The notes under the pieces are model-generated. The model saw only the letters and a list, made by a program, of their open reading frames with translations, had not been told where the DNA came from and did no database searches. A DNA stretch of 64,000 nt from NCBI RefSeq assembly GCF_038500265.1, contig NZ_CP150637.1, positions 2,063,501-2,127,500 of the forward strand, read 5' to 3'. The translations under genes and the position numbers were made by a program. Shown in pieces: positions 45,628 through 54,494 of the stretch (the first letter of the stretch is position 1; each line of letters starts with the position of its first letter). Source of the stretch: Ignatzschineria larvae DSM 13226 (GTDB taxonomy: Bacteria; Pseudomonadota; Gammaproteobacteria; Cardiobacteriales; Wohlfahrtiimonadaceae).

Positions 45628-47679
45628 GTGGAAACGCTCAAGAATAGACCGATTACAAAACTGAAAGGTGTTGGGCCGAAAATGGCTGAAACACTCGGTA
45701 AGCTCGGGATTCATAATTATCTCGATCTGCTCTTTCATCTGCCTTTTCGTTATCAAGATCGAACCCGTATTACCCCTATTGCGATGGTGCAACCCTCACA
45801 GATTGCCATTATTGAAGGGGAGATTATCAAAAAAGAGATGAGTAAAGGCCGAAAGCCGACGCTATTGATCTACCTTAAAGATGAGACCGGCGTCATGGCA
45901 GTACGATTTTTTAACTTCTTCCCCAATATGGTCAAACGCTTTGAAGCGCTCAAGGTGCTCCGCTGCTATGGTGAAGTGCGTTATGGTTTAAATCGCCTTG
46001 AGATGAGTCATCCGGAGGTGCTTAATTTCTTAGATCAAAATAGCGAGCTTGAAGAGCGAATGACGCCGATCTATTCCCTCACGGCCGGCATTACACAGCG
46101 GCAGATGCAAGGCTTTATCGATAATCTGCTCAGCGAATTAAAGGATGAACACTTTCCCGCCTATCTCGAAGATGAAGATATCAACCTTAAAGATGCGCTC
46201 TACTTTCTCCATAAACCCCCGACCGATGTCAATATCGAAAGGCTTGAACAGAAACACTATCCTGTACAGGAGATTCTCGCCCTTGAAGAGATTGTTGCCC
46301 ATCAAATTGCGCTTAAACGCGCCCGCGCCCATTTTCATAAAGAGCGCTCTCAACCGATTCATCTTGATCCTAAAGCACAAGCCACTTTTCGGGAAAATCT
46401 CCCCTTTACCTTTACCAATGCGCAAAACCGCGTGATTTCCGAGATTGAGCAAGATCTACAATCTCAAGCGCCGATGATGCGTTTAGTACAAGGTGATGTA
46501 GGTTCAGGTAAAACCGTTGTCGCCGCAAGTGCGCTGATTCACGCGGCCAAAGCAGGCTTTCAGGCGGTCTTTATGGCGCCCACCGAACTCTTAGCCGAAC
46601 AGCATTTTATTAATCTCGAAAAGTGGCTGACGCCGCTCAATATCCCTACGATTCTCTTAACTGGTAAACTCACCGAAAAGCAGAAACGAGAAGCACAGCA
46701 GAAAATAAAATCGGGGGAGGTTTCTGTGATTATCGGCACTCATGCCGTTTTTCAAGAGAGCGTAGAATATCAAGCGCTCAATCTCGTGATTATCGATGAA
46801 CAACATCGCTTTGGTGTTGAGCAGCGCTTAACCTTACAAGCCAAAGCGCCCAAAGGTTTTACGCCCCATCAATTGATGATGACCGCAACCCCCATTCCAA
46901 GAACATTGGCCATGACGCTCTATGCTGATCTCTCAAGCTCTGTGATTGATGAGTATCCGCCTAATCGAATCCCGATTACTACGACTGTCGTAAGTGATAA
47001 AGCGCGGGATAAAGTGATTGAACGCGTTAAAGCGCAGTGCCAAGAGGGAACGCAAGTCTATTGGGTCTGTACGTTAATTGAAGAATCTGAAGTTTTGCCG
47101 GCAAAGGCTGCTGAAAAGGCTTATGAAGATCTCTGTGAACGACTGCCGCACTTACGCATCGGGCTCATTCATGGCAGGCAAAAAGCCTCTGAAAAAGAGG
47201 CGATTATGGCGAGCTTTAAAGCCCATGAGCTGGATATTTTAGTGGCAACAACGGTCATTGAAGTGGGTGTTGATGTGCCGAATGCTTCCATTATGATTAT
47301 TGAAAATGCCGAGCGACTTGGTTTATCTCAGCTCCATCAGCTTCGTGGGCGTGTTGGGCGAGGTTCTAAAGCTTCTTTCTGTCTACTAATTTATTCACCG
47401 CCATTATCACAGATGACGCAAGAGCGCCTTGAGATTATGCAAGCGACGAATAATGGCTTTGAGATTGCCGAGAAAGATTTTGAGTTGCGCGGGGCCGGCG
47501 ACATCTTCGGTACTCGACAAACAGGAGAATTTCGTTTCCGTATGGCCGATCTCTTTCATCATCAACCGCTGATTGAACGCGCCACCGAGATTGCCAATCG
47601 GGTGATCGATGATCCCCAATTAACTCAAAAGCTCATTGATCGTTGGATTGGGGAGAGCGGACAATTTGTCTGGAGTTAA
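45628..47679 (+). CDS. recG: ATP-dependent DNA helicase RecG
   Basis: The protein has 683 residues. The N-terminal wedge/OB domain begins at ITKLKGVGPKMAE, followed by the helicase core: Walker A GDVGSGKT, motif Ia MAPTELLAEQH, motif II DEQHRFG, motif III TATPIPRTLAMT, and motif VI QLRGRVGRG. The C-terminus carries the TRG motif region (RGAGDIFGTRQTGE). RecG reverses stalled forks and processes Holliday junctions. Translation appears to start at a GTG, 45628, with a weak upstream site. It lies about 150 bases after the tandem repeat. Confidence 0.95.
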   Translation: METLKNRPITKLKGVGPKMAETLGKLGIHNYLDLLFHLPFRYQDRTRITPIAMVQPSQIAIIEGEIIKKEMSKGRKPTLLIYLKDETGVMAVRFFNFFPNMVKRFEALKVLRCYGEVRYGLNRLEMSHPEVLNFLDQNSELEERMTPIYSLTAGITQRQMQGFIDNLLSELKDEHFPAYLEDEDINLKDALYFLHKPPTDVNIERLEQKHYPVQEILALEEIVAHQIALKRARAHFHKERSQPIHLDPKAQATFRENLPFTFTNAQNRVISEIEQDLQSQAPMMRLVQGDVGSGKTVVAASALIHAAKAGFQAVFMAPTELLAEQHFINLEKWLTPLNIPTILLTGKLTEKQKREAQQKIKSGEVSVIIGTHAVFQESVEYQALNLVIIDEQHRFGVEQRLTLQAKAPKGFTPHQLMMTATPIPRTLAMTLYADLSSSVIDEYPPNRIPITTTVVSDKARDKVIERVKAQCQEGTQVYWVCTLIEESEVLPAKAAEKAYEDLCERLPHLRIGLIHGRQKASEKEAIMASFKAHELDILVATTVIEVGVDVPNASIMIIENAERLGLSQLHQLRGRVGRGSKASFCLLIYSPPLSQMTQERLEIMQATNNGFEIAEKDFELRGAGDIFGTRQTGEFRFRMADLFHHQPLIERATEIANRVIDDPQLTQKLIDRWIGESGQFVWS

Positions 47680-47776
47680 TATCCGCAATCAATCTCGATC
47701 AAAGATCTTATGGATTTTTAATCCTAATTTTTCAATCCTATGTTTTCCAACTAGACTTGCAATCAGGCTTTCAATC

Positions 47777-48751
47777 TTAGGCTTTTTCAACCACTTCTCG
47801 TGTCGGTAATTTGGGCGCTAATAACCATTTAAATGGATAAATACTCGCTAATCCTACAGCAATAGTGATTGTAATGAGGGTAAAAAGAATCGCCATCGGT
47901 AGATCTAAGCGCAATCCTGTTCGTTCTAGAAGCGTTAGAATAATGATACATAAGATCGGGTGAATAAGGTAAACACCCAGCGATTTCGGGGCGATATCTT
48001 TGAGTAAAGTGCTGTATCGAATCAGATAGAGCGAAAGCGCGCCAAAGAGTAGATTGAAGAAGGTAAAAACGCAGTATGTTAGAAGCGCCTCATCTATTTG
48101 CCACTGCCAAAGCGTCATAAAATCGGGCGCAAGCGGCAAATAGTGGTAGCACCATAAGAAGAGCAGAATCGTGCCTAACAAAAATAGCGTAAATACCATC
48201 CACGATTGATTACGCCAGCGCATAATTGTCTCAGCCGGAATACGCCGACCTAAGAAGAAGATGGGGAAATAACCGAGTGTTAAGGCAAATCCTGTATAAG
48301 GCTGCAACCAATAGAGCCCGGCAAATCCAATTGCAAAGAGTATTAAAAAAGAGATCAACGGATGATGCCGAAGCTCGACATTCATCACGCTCACCCATTG
48401 CCAAACAGGCACAGCAAGAATAAACCAAACCCCATCTAGCGGCATGATAAAGAAGTTTAACCAAGAGAATTCACCACGCATAATAAGCGGAATCGTATCG
48501 ATCATCTGAAAGCCATAACAGGTAATGATCGCCGGGATTACAGCATGACGGATTTCGGTCTTTGTAATATCCTTCGCTAAATATCCCGAGATAAAGACAA
48601 ACATCGGAATTAACGTGGTATTGAAAGCAATCATCAAGCCCTCAACACCTGCTGAAGGCGCCAACAATCGATCGAGATAGTAGGTTAACACCATTAAACT
48701 ACTCAACATAAAACGTAATGTCTGCCAAAATGGCTTCGGCGTATCCGTCAT
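47777..48751 (-). CDS. Acyltransferase family 3 membrane protein
   Basis: This 324-residue protein has about ten hydrophobic segments and resembles acyltransferase-3/NolL-type O-acetyltransferases that modify sugars or other cell-surface groups. The expected N-terminal Arg is seen in TLRFMLSSLMVLTYYLD. The His that usually follows one helix turn later in the family is not obvious in this region, so activity is uncertain. No glycan genes are adjacent, and it is convergent with recG. Confidence 0.72.
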   Translation of the reverse strand: MTDTPKPFWQTLRFMLSSLMVLTYYLDRLLAPSAGVEGLMIAFNTTLIPMFVFISGYLAKDITKTEIRHAVIPAIITCYGFQMIDTIPLIMRGEFSWLNFFIMPLDGVWFILAVPVWQWVSVMNVELRHHPLISFLILFAIGFAGLYWLQPYTGFALTLGYFPIFFLGRRIPAETIMRWRNQSWMVFTLFLLGTILLFLWCYHYLPLAPDFMTLWQWQIDEALLTYCVFTFFNLLFGALSLYLIRYSTLLKDIAPKSLGVYLIHPILCIIILTLLERTGLRLDLPMAILFTLITITIAVGLASIYPFKWLLAPKLPTREVVEKA

Positions 48752-48946
48752 TTGATGAACCTTTCCTTGCTAGATTAGTGAATAATAGTGACTATTGTAA
48801 CAAAATAATATTTTATATATTAGTGTTTTATATATCGATATACATATCAATATTTATATATATCGACATTTATATTTTTTAATATTTATCTATTAACCTT
48901 ATAACCGTTACATAACACCCTAACCTATTGCATCTCGACTCAAACC

Positions 48947-51900
48947 CTACCCCTGTACCCTCAATGGTAAAATATCCTCTATAATCATTTTCGTGTAAGC
49001 CTCTTTGACAGCTCTGTTATAACGCAAACGCATTACCGGTTTTTCGGTGATCTCTCGATATTGCTCGTAATTGCTACTTTTACGCAGATCATCTTCACCA
49101 ATTTGAGGTTCATCGATTTTACTCGGATTAAAGTTATCTACCACAAACTGTAATTGCTCTGGTTGAACCGCCCACCTTTTGGCAAAATTATCTACTAAAT
49201 GCTCAATCGTATTGTTCACCATCTCACCGAGCAATTCATTGATATTTCTCCCTCGGTAGGCTTCCGGCGATTGTTGAATATTGCGCCATAACTGTGCCAT
49301 CAAGTCGGCCAACTTGCCATTTTCGATCCGTAATTGTGCAATATAATCATCAACCTCTTGTGATTTAACACCGCTATCAAATTGTGGCTCCGGCGTATAG
49401 CGCTCTTTTGGAACAAAACGCTGAATCAGAGATAATATATAGTGATAATTGATCTCATCACTATGATGGGTTTGCAGATCGTATTCAATATCAAGCGGCT
49501 CTATTTCAGGATCTTCGGCAATATTTTTCCGTAGCTCTTCTAGAACATTTTGATATTTCCCATAGTATTCCTCCATCTCACTATCAATAATGCCAAATTC
49601 CTCTGCTAGGCTGTCTGGATTAAATTCGTAATAGGTTTTAATGGCACTCAGAGCTTTATCAAGCTCCTGAAAGGCTTTCGCGAATTTGCGTTTCTCCTCA
49701 ATTAAGAGCTCATCCACAACCGCCGGCGTTGGCACTATATTTTTTAACGCCGCAAAGGCTTCTGCTAAATTCTGCGCTGCCTCTTTATAACTCGGTGCAA
49801 GCACATAATTCTCACCCCCATTTGAATATAAGAAAAGCGCATCATTCACCGCTTGCATAAACAGCTCTGGCGTTTGAAATGTGACGATCTGGCCAAACTT
49901 CTTCCCCTGATCATAGAGTCGATTAGTACGAGAAAAAGCTTGAATAATATTAGGCGCGCTCATCGGCGGACGATCAATAAAGAGTGTTGAAATTGCCGGC
50001 GCATCGAATCCTGTTAATAAACGATCGACAACGATAATAATGTCAATCTGCTCATCTCGATGCTGATAGCGCTCCTGTTTGCGTGCAAGGCGTAAATTCA
50101 CATTTTGATTGTAGGCACGAATCGTCTCTAAAGTATAACTCGTGCCATACATCGCATTATAATCCGCAATTGAGGCGGCCATCTTCTCCTGATTATCAAT
50201 AGAGCTCTCTTCATTTTCAGAGATCGAGTAAGTAATCGCCACTTTAGGAAAATCGGGCAAGATCGCTTTGGTTCGTTCACTAATTTTTACCGTTTCATTG
50301 CCGGCAATCACACTTTGAAAAAGCGCATAATAATCTTGTGCAGCAGCAATACTCGAAACAGTTAAGATCGCCCCATAGGCTCTACCAATACCATTTTCAG
50401 TAGTGAACCCAAGTTTACTGCGCGACTGATTCACAATGGAATCGATCACCTTTAAACGATGATCTTTCTCTTCGTACACTGTTTTAGGAATGAGTTGTTC
50501 TTTCTCAATATCGGAAAGAAACTCAGGATGCTTATTGGGATGATAATATTCCACAATCTCATCAATCATATCTTCTTGAAACGGATTTTTATATTCAATC
50601 TGGAACCCGAGCACCGCGCCATCATTAATGGCTTCTTTTACCGTATATTGATGTAGACATGAACGATCGCTATCTGCTTCAGTCGGTCTATTTTGTGCGC
50701 TACTATAGAGCATTGCCGTGGTTGTTTTCTTCTTCAACTCTCCAAAAATAGGTGTACCGGTAAATCCGTACCACAATGCATAGCGAAAAACCTGATCTAG
50801 CTCCTTTTTCTTTTGCGGTGTCACTGCTCGATGACATTCATCCACAATAAAGGCCACTTTTAATGCTTTAATTTTGGCATAACGCTTGGCACTACGTTCA
50901 CTCATCTCCTCTTCAGCCATTCTTTTCATCAGATGATTGAGCTTTTGGATTGTCGTCACAATTACCGTTCGATCATCGCTGGTAAGACGCTTGACTAGAT
51001 CATTGACATTATCCGTTTCATCAATTGAAATAGGGTCAAACTCGGCATAAGAGGCAAAAGAGCTTGTTGTTTGCTGATCTAAATCGACACGATCTACAAT
51101 AAAGACCGTTTTATCAATTGCGGGTATTTGAAGCAGATTACAGGCCACCTTATAGGATGTGAGCGTTTTTCCCGAACCGGTTGTATGCCAAACGTAACCT
51201 GATTCCTGTACGCGCGAGGCATTTTTAACCGCTTCAATGGCGTGAATTTGATAAGGCCGTAATAGAATCAACGCCTCTTTATCCCGATCAGTAATAGAAT
51301 ATTGGGTCACCATTCGATGCGCTTGCGGGATTGATAACACCTGTTTCGCAAAATCGAGATAATCCGTGATCGGCTTATTATCCGCATCGACCCATTTACT
51401 TAAAAATTTCTCATTGAGATATTTGTAATTACTCGATGCAATATAGCGGGTATCTGTGCCGTTACTCACCACAAACATCTGCACACTTGAAAAGATCCCT
51501 TTGAACTTATCCTCTTTAAGATACTTTTTAATTTGCCGGAAACTATCCATGTAAGGGTGCTGACGATTTTTAAGCTCCACATGAATCATCGGCAATCCAT
51601 TGATGAGCAATGAAACATCAAACCGGCGCTCCCGCCCCGCTTCTTGCCGACTCGTATATTGATTAATCACCTCATAAACCGTCGTACCACCGGCGATATC
51701 CGCGCGGTTAATCACATTTAGGCGAATAGTACCCAGACTTGCATCTTCCCGCTGTACCTGCACTTTTGCAATCCCATTTTCCCCTGAAATCCATTTGGCC
51801 GCTTCATAGAAGTTGGGGAATGTAAGCTGTGCTTTAATCTGATTAAATTCCTGCTCGGTAAGATTTTCACCATCTAATACCGCACGATTATTGCGCTCTA

Positions 51901-52033
51901 GGATCTCTTTAAAGTTTGTCCAGAGATCTTTTTCGGTCCGCAGATCTTCACGGTAAATCCATTGGGATTCGCCGGAGGTCAATTGATTAATGAGATTCTC
52001 TTCAAGCTTTGCTTCTTTTGTAAATTTAACCAT
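48947..52033 (-). CDS. hsdR: Type I restriction enzyme R subunit (HsdR)
   Basis: The protein has 1028 residues. The N-terminal nuclease domain has Asp139 and the E-x-K pair at 153/155 (FDVSLLINGLPMIHVELK). The SF2 translocase motor has Walker A TTGSGKT, DECHRA and TGTPIF, and later RLLTGFDAP and QAFSRTNR. A C-terminal helical domain should contact the modification core. It cuts unmodified DNA far from the recognition site. It is the last gene of the hsdM-hsdS-nuclease-dinD-hsdR operon, and an AAAGAG site sits before the ATG. Confidence 0.95.
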   Translation of the reverse strand: MVKFTKEAKLEENLINQLTSGESQWIYREDLRTEKDLWTNFKEILERNNRAVLDGENLTEQEFNQIKAQLTFPNFYEAAKWISGENGIAKVQVQREDASLGTIRLNVINRADIAGGTTVYEVINQYTSRQEAGRERRFDVSLLINGLPMIHVELKNRQHPYMDSFRQIKKYLKEDKFKGIFSSVQMFVVSNGTDTRYIASSNYKYLNEKFLSKWVDADNKPITDYLDFAKQVLSIPQAHRMVTQYSITDRDKEALILLRPYQIHAIEAVKNASRVQESGYVWHTTGSGKTLTSYKVACNLLQIPAIDKTVFIVDRVDLDQQTTSSFASYAEFDPISIDETDNVNDLVKRLTSDDRTVIVTTIQKLNHLMKRMAEEEMSERSAKRYAKIKALKVAFIVDECHRAVTPQKKKELDQVFRYALWYGFTGTPIFGELKKKTTTAMLYSSAQNRPTEADSDRSCLHQYTVKEAINDGAVLGFQIEYKNPFQEDMIDEIVEYYHPNKHPEFLSDIEKEQLIPKTVYEEKDHRLKVIDSIVNQSRSKLGFTTENGIGRAYGAILTVSSIAAAQDYYALFQSVIAGNETVKISERTKAILPDFPKVAITYSISENEESSIDNQEKMAASIADYNAMYGTSYTLETIRAYNQNVNLRLARKQERYQHRDEQIDIIIVVDRLLTGFDAPAISTLFIDRPPMSAPNIIQAFSRTNRLYDQGKKFGQIVTFQTPELFMQAVNDALFLYSNGGENYVLAPSYKEAAQNLAEAFAALKNIVPTPAVVDELLIEEKRKFAKAFQELDKALSAIKTYYEFNPDSLAEEFGIIDSEMEEYYGKYQNVLEELRKNIAEDPEIEPLDIEYDLQTHHSDEINYHYILSLIQRFVPKERYTPEPQFDSGVKSQEVDDYIAQLRIENGKLADLMAQLWRNIQQSPEAYRGRNINELLGEMVNNTIEHLVDNFAKRWAVQPEQLQFVVDNFNPSKIDEPQIGEDDLRKSSNYEQYREITEKPVMRLRYNRAVKEAYTKMIIEDILPLRVQG

Positions 52034-52035
52034 GT

Positions 52036-52488
52036 TTACTCTTTCTGTAACGATTCATCGATTAATAAAGGCTGATTATCAATTTCAGATTTTTGTTTCT
52101 CCTCTATTTTTGCTCTTACTCTCTCTAATTGTTGAACACCTTTTGTAGGGGTTTCTAAATCCTCCGGCATAGTGCCACCTAATTCACTAATTGTTTGCCG
52201 TACTTTTTTCCCAACATCAAAATGTGTTCAGCAGGCATAACGAGAAAGTTTTATATCTGAAATTTCTCTACTTGTTCCAAGCCCTAACCCAACCATTTTG
52301 CGCACTTCCGCAAAATGGGAAAAAACGTCATTATTAGAGGCTTTACAGGCCTCCATTGCCTTTTCAATAACCGGTAAAAAATTACGCCATTGTTTATATT
52401 CTAATAATGGCGCTAGCTCACGTGCTAACCAATATTCATTACCAAATTCATCCATTTTTCGAATTGTCTCAAAGCTCACGGCTTTCAT
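52036..52488 (-). pseudogene. dinD: Decayed dinD (DNA-damage-inducible protein D)
   Basis: The first ~86 residues match the DinD N-terminus (GNEYWLARELAPLLEYKQWR, then DIKLSRYAC). There a TGA stop (52228-52230) follows, and the frame continues without shift into a DinD-like C-terminus (THFDVGKKVRQTISELGGT, then MPEDLETPTKG). The large central part of the ~280-residue family is missing, so an internal deletion has joined the two ends. An in-frame TTG at 52530 could extend the 5' end. It lies between the nuclease and hsdR genes of the type I operon. Confidence 0.8.
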
Positions 52489-52533
52489 CCTCCACACATT
52501 CACCAAATGATTAGATGATTTAATCCTCAATCA

Positions 52534-53202
52534 CTACCCTTTACGACTTCCGGGAACACCACGGCACGATTCACACCAATCGTAGTTACTTTGTTTTTCT
52601 CGATATAGTTTGAAGAGTTTTCCTTCTTTACAATTGGGGCAATTAGCTTGATCTTCTAAATTTTGAGTATATGCAATTTTACTCATTGATTGCGGGAAGA
52701 AGCGGGTTAAAAGTGCGTAGAGTTGCCGGCGATCAATTAAGATCAAATTATCATCTGCTGCTTTTAGAGCATAATCATCGAAATAGTGTGTCGTGATAAA
52801 TATTCCTTGTTCAATTTTTTTACTCGAAAGTGAACCTCGAAAAGCATTAATTTCCTGAGTACTAATGCGCTTATTGAGCTTTTTAGGATTCCACTGTTTA
52901 CATTGCACACCGATTTTACGCACATTATTTTGATAGCCAACAACATCAATCCCGCCATCTCTCATTCCATCGACAATCTCGGCGTTATACCCTATTTTTT
53001 CCAAAATTGCTTTTGCAATCTCATTTAAATCTTGAGGTGGAACATTCCGATCATATTTCCTCATATCTAAATTCTGAATAGCGGTGATGAGATCTAAAGG
53101 TTCATCACTATCACAAGCGAGTAAATCAGCTAACCGAATTTCCGGCATTTTTTGAACATCTTCTACACTATTCTTTCCCTTAAACCAATTTTTAAAAAAC
53201 AC
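52534..53202 (-). CDS. Mrr-like restriction endonuclease with C-terminal zinc ribbon
   Basis: The protein has ~222 residues. The Mrr-type catalytic domain shows GGIDVVGY and VQCKQWNPK (Asp, then Gln-x-Lys), with upstream ILEKIGYNAEIVDGM. A C-terminal four-Cys zinc ribbon (CPNCKEGK, then CESCRG) follows. It lies inside the type I operon between hsdS and the dinD remnant. A GTG at 53202 is preferred for its AGAGGAG site; an ATG at 53226 is possible. The ribbon is a DNA-binding or partner-binding extension whose target is unknown. Confidence 0.8.
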   Translation of the reverse strand: MFFKNWFKGKNSVEDVQKMPEIRLADLLACDSDEPLDLITAIQNLDMRKYDRNVPPQDLNEIAKAILEKIGYNAEIVDGMRDGGIDVVGYQNNVRKIGVQCKQWNPKKLNKRISTQEINAFRGSLSSKKIEQGIFITTHYFDDYALKAADDNLILIDRRQLYALLTRFFPQSMSKIAYTQNLEDQANCPNCKEGKLFKLYREKQSNYDWCESCRGVPGSRKG

Positions 53203-53269
53203 TTTTATTCTCCTCTTTAATCGCATCTAAATGATGAGCACTGATTTTATAGATATCCATATCGCCCCT

Positions 53270-54493
53270 TTACACAAACATGCGTTGTAACATTGCTTTT
53301 TTCAGCTGTTGATAAGTGGCGAGTTTCTGCGCTTGTTGTTCGATCTGTTGATCAAGCTTTTGGAAGAAGTTGCCGATTTGGATTTGTTCCTCTAATTTTG
53401 GTATATGCATTTTGCATTTTTCCAGAGTTAACTTTGATAAATTACCAATTGCACCATTCCCTCCCTGAACTAATTGCAACATTACTTTATATTCAAAAGT
53501 ATTCATCCAAGAATTAATAAAAAATGGCACTTTTGTCCTTGCTATAAGCATAAATCCGCCGTGTACAGTATTTTGCAATTCAGTTGTTAAAACGGCATGC
53601 TTACCTACTAATCGGCTACTTCCATTAGCTGCAGTGATGAGGATATCCCCAACCTTAATGTTTTCTAATTTCACTGCACTCTTTTTTACAAAAACATCAT
53701 CCTTATTTAATACAAGGATATCTTCATCTATATTCGATGAACGTAAAACCCTGATACCGTCGCCCGGTTTTACAACATCTGTCGGTTTATAAGTCAATCC
53801 TCTATAGATAGTTGCCACATTTCCCAGCTTCTCCTCTTTCCAATCCCCACTAAATCCGGCAAAACGCACACGCGGAACTTTTTCCCCTTTTAGTGGGAAC
53901 ATCTTTTGCAACATCGATTGTTTATAAGCACGCGCCGTATCGAGTGCCTTTTGTTGTAGCTCAATCACTTGATCAAGCTTTTGGAAGAAGTTGCCGATTT
54001 GGGTTTGTTCTTTAATATTAGGGAAAAAATACTCTTTATTTAGTAAGTCATTATTATACAACCTTTTGATAGTACTACCTTCTAACTCATTCCAAGATGT
54101 ATTGTTTAATACTTGGAGTAAATATTCGTTCAATAGTTTTTTTCTATTATGTTCTAACCAAACAATATTTGAGTCTTGGTAATATGCTTTTTCACCATTA
54201 TAAACAACAGTTCTACCAATCGTTCCTGATGCAGATATTAAAATATCCCCCTTCTCAGGATAAGGATATTTCTCTACATATTCTTCATATATCTCTTCAG
54301 AAATAAATGAATCTGGCTCTTTTCCAAAAGTCCCTATTTTATAGAAAGGAATATCTCCAATCTCCGTTGTTTCTTCTTTAAAAATACGTTTACACATTCG
54401 TATTTTTCCGAAAAATCCTAATTTTTTCTTCTCCCATTCCCCCTCAAATCCCTTAAACCGAATTTGCGGAATATTCATTTTATCCTTCGCCAT
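53270..54493 (-). CDS. hsdS: Type I restriction specificity subunit HsdS
   Basis: This 407-residue protein is built of two target-recognition domains, each followed by a conserved helical spacer. The first spacer contains IGNFFQKLDQVIELQQ (about residue 164) and the second IGNFFQKLDQQIEQQ near the C-terminus. The spacers separate the two DNA half-site readers. The two spacer regions share a 34-base identical DNA repeat. It starts one base after the hsdM stop. Confidence 0.93.
   Translation of the reverse strand: MAKDKMNIPQIRFKGFEGEWEKKKLGFFGKIRMCKRIFKEETTEIGDIPFYKIGTFGKEPDSFISEEIYEEYVEKYPYPEKGDILISASGTIGRTVVYNGEKAYYQDSNIVWLEHNRKKLLNEYLLQVLNNTSWNELEGSTIKRLYNNDLLNKEYFFPNIKEQTQIGNFFQKLDQVIELQQKALDTARAYKQSMLQKMFPLKGEKVPRVRFAGFSGDWKEEKLGNVATIYRGLTYKPTDVVKPGDGIRVLRSSNIDEDILVLNKDDVFVKKSAVKLENIKVGDILITAANGSSRLVGKHAVLTTELQNTVHGGFMLIARTKVPFFINSWMNTFEYKVMLQLVQGGNGAIGNLSKLTLEKCKMHIPKLEEQIQIGNFFQKLDQQIEQQAQKLATYQQLKKAMLQRMFV
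53348..53381 (-). repeat. hsdS direct repeat, distal copy
   Basis: This is a 34-base perfect match to 53969-54002, 621 bases apart and in the same reading frame, within the second conserved spacer of hsdS. Confidence 0.9.
53969..54002 (-). repeat. hsdS direct repeat, proximal copy
   Basis: This is the partner of 53348-53381, in the first conserved spacer. Recombination between the copies would delete or exchange the second target-recognition domain in frame. Confidence 0.9.
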
Positions 54494-54494
54494 C

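Noticed and set aside
48752-48946. Very AT-rich spacer with TATATATCGAT-like runs, considered as an origin or repeat array
   Set aside because: There are no DnaA boxes or regular period; it is probably just the hsdR 3' end and the acyltransferase promoter region.
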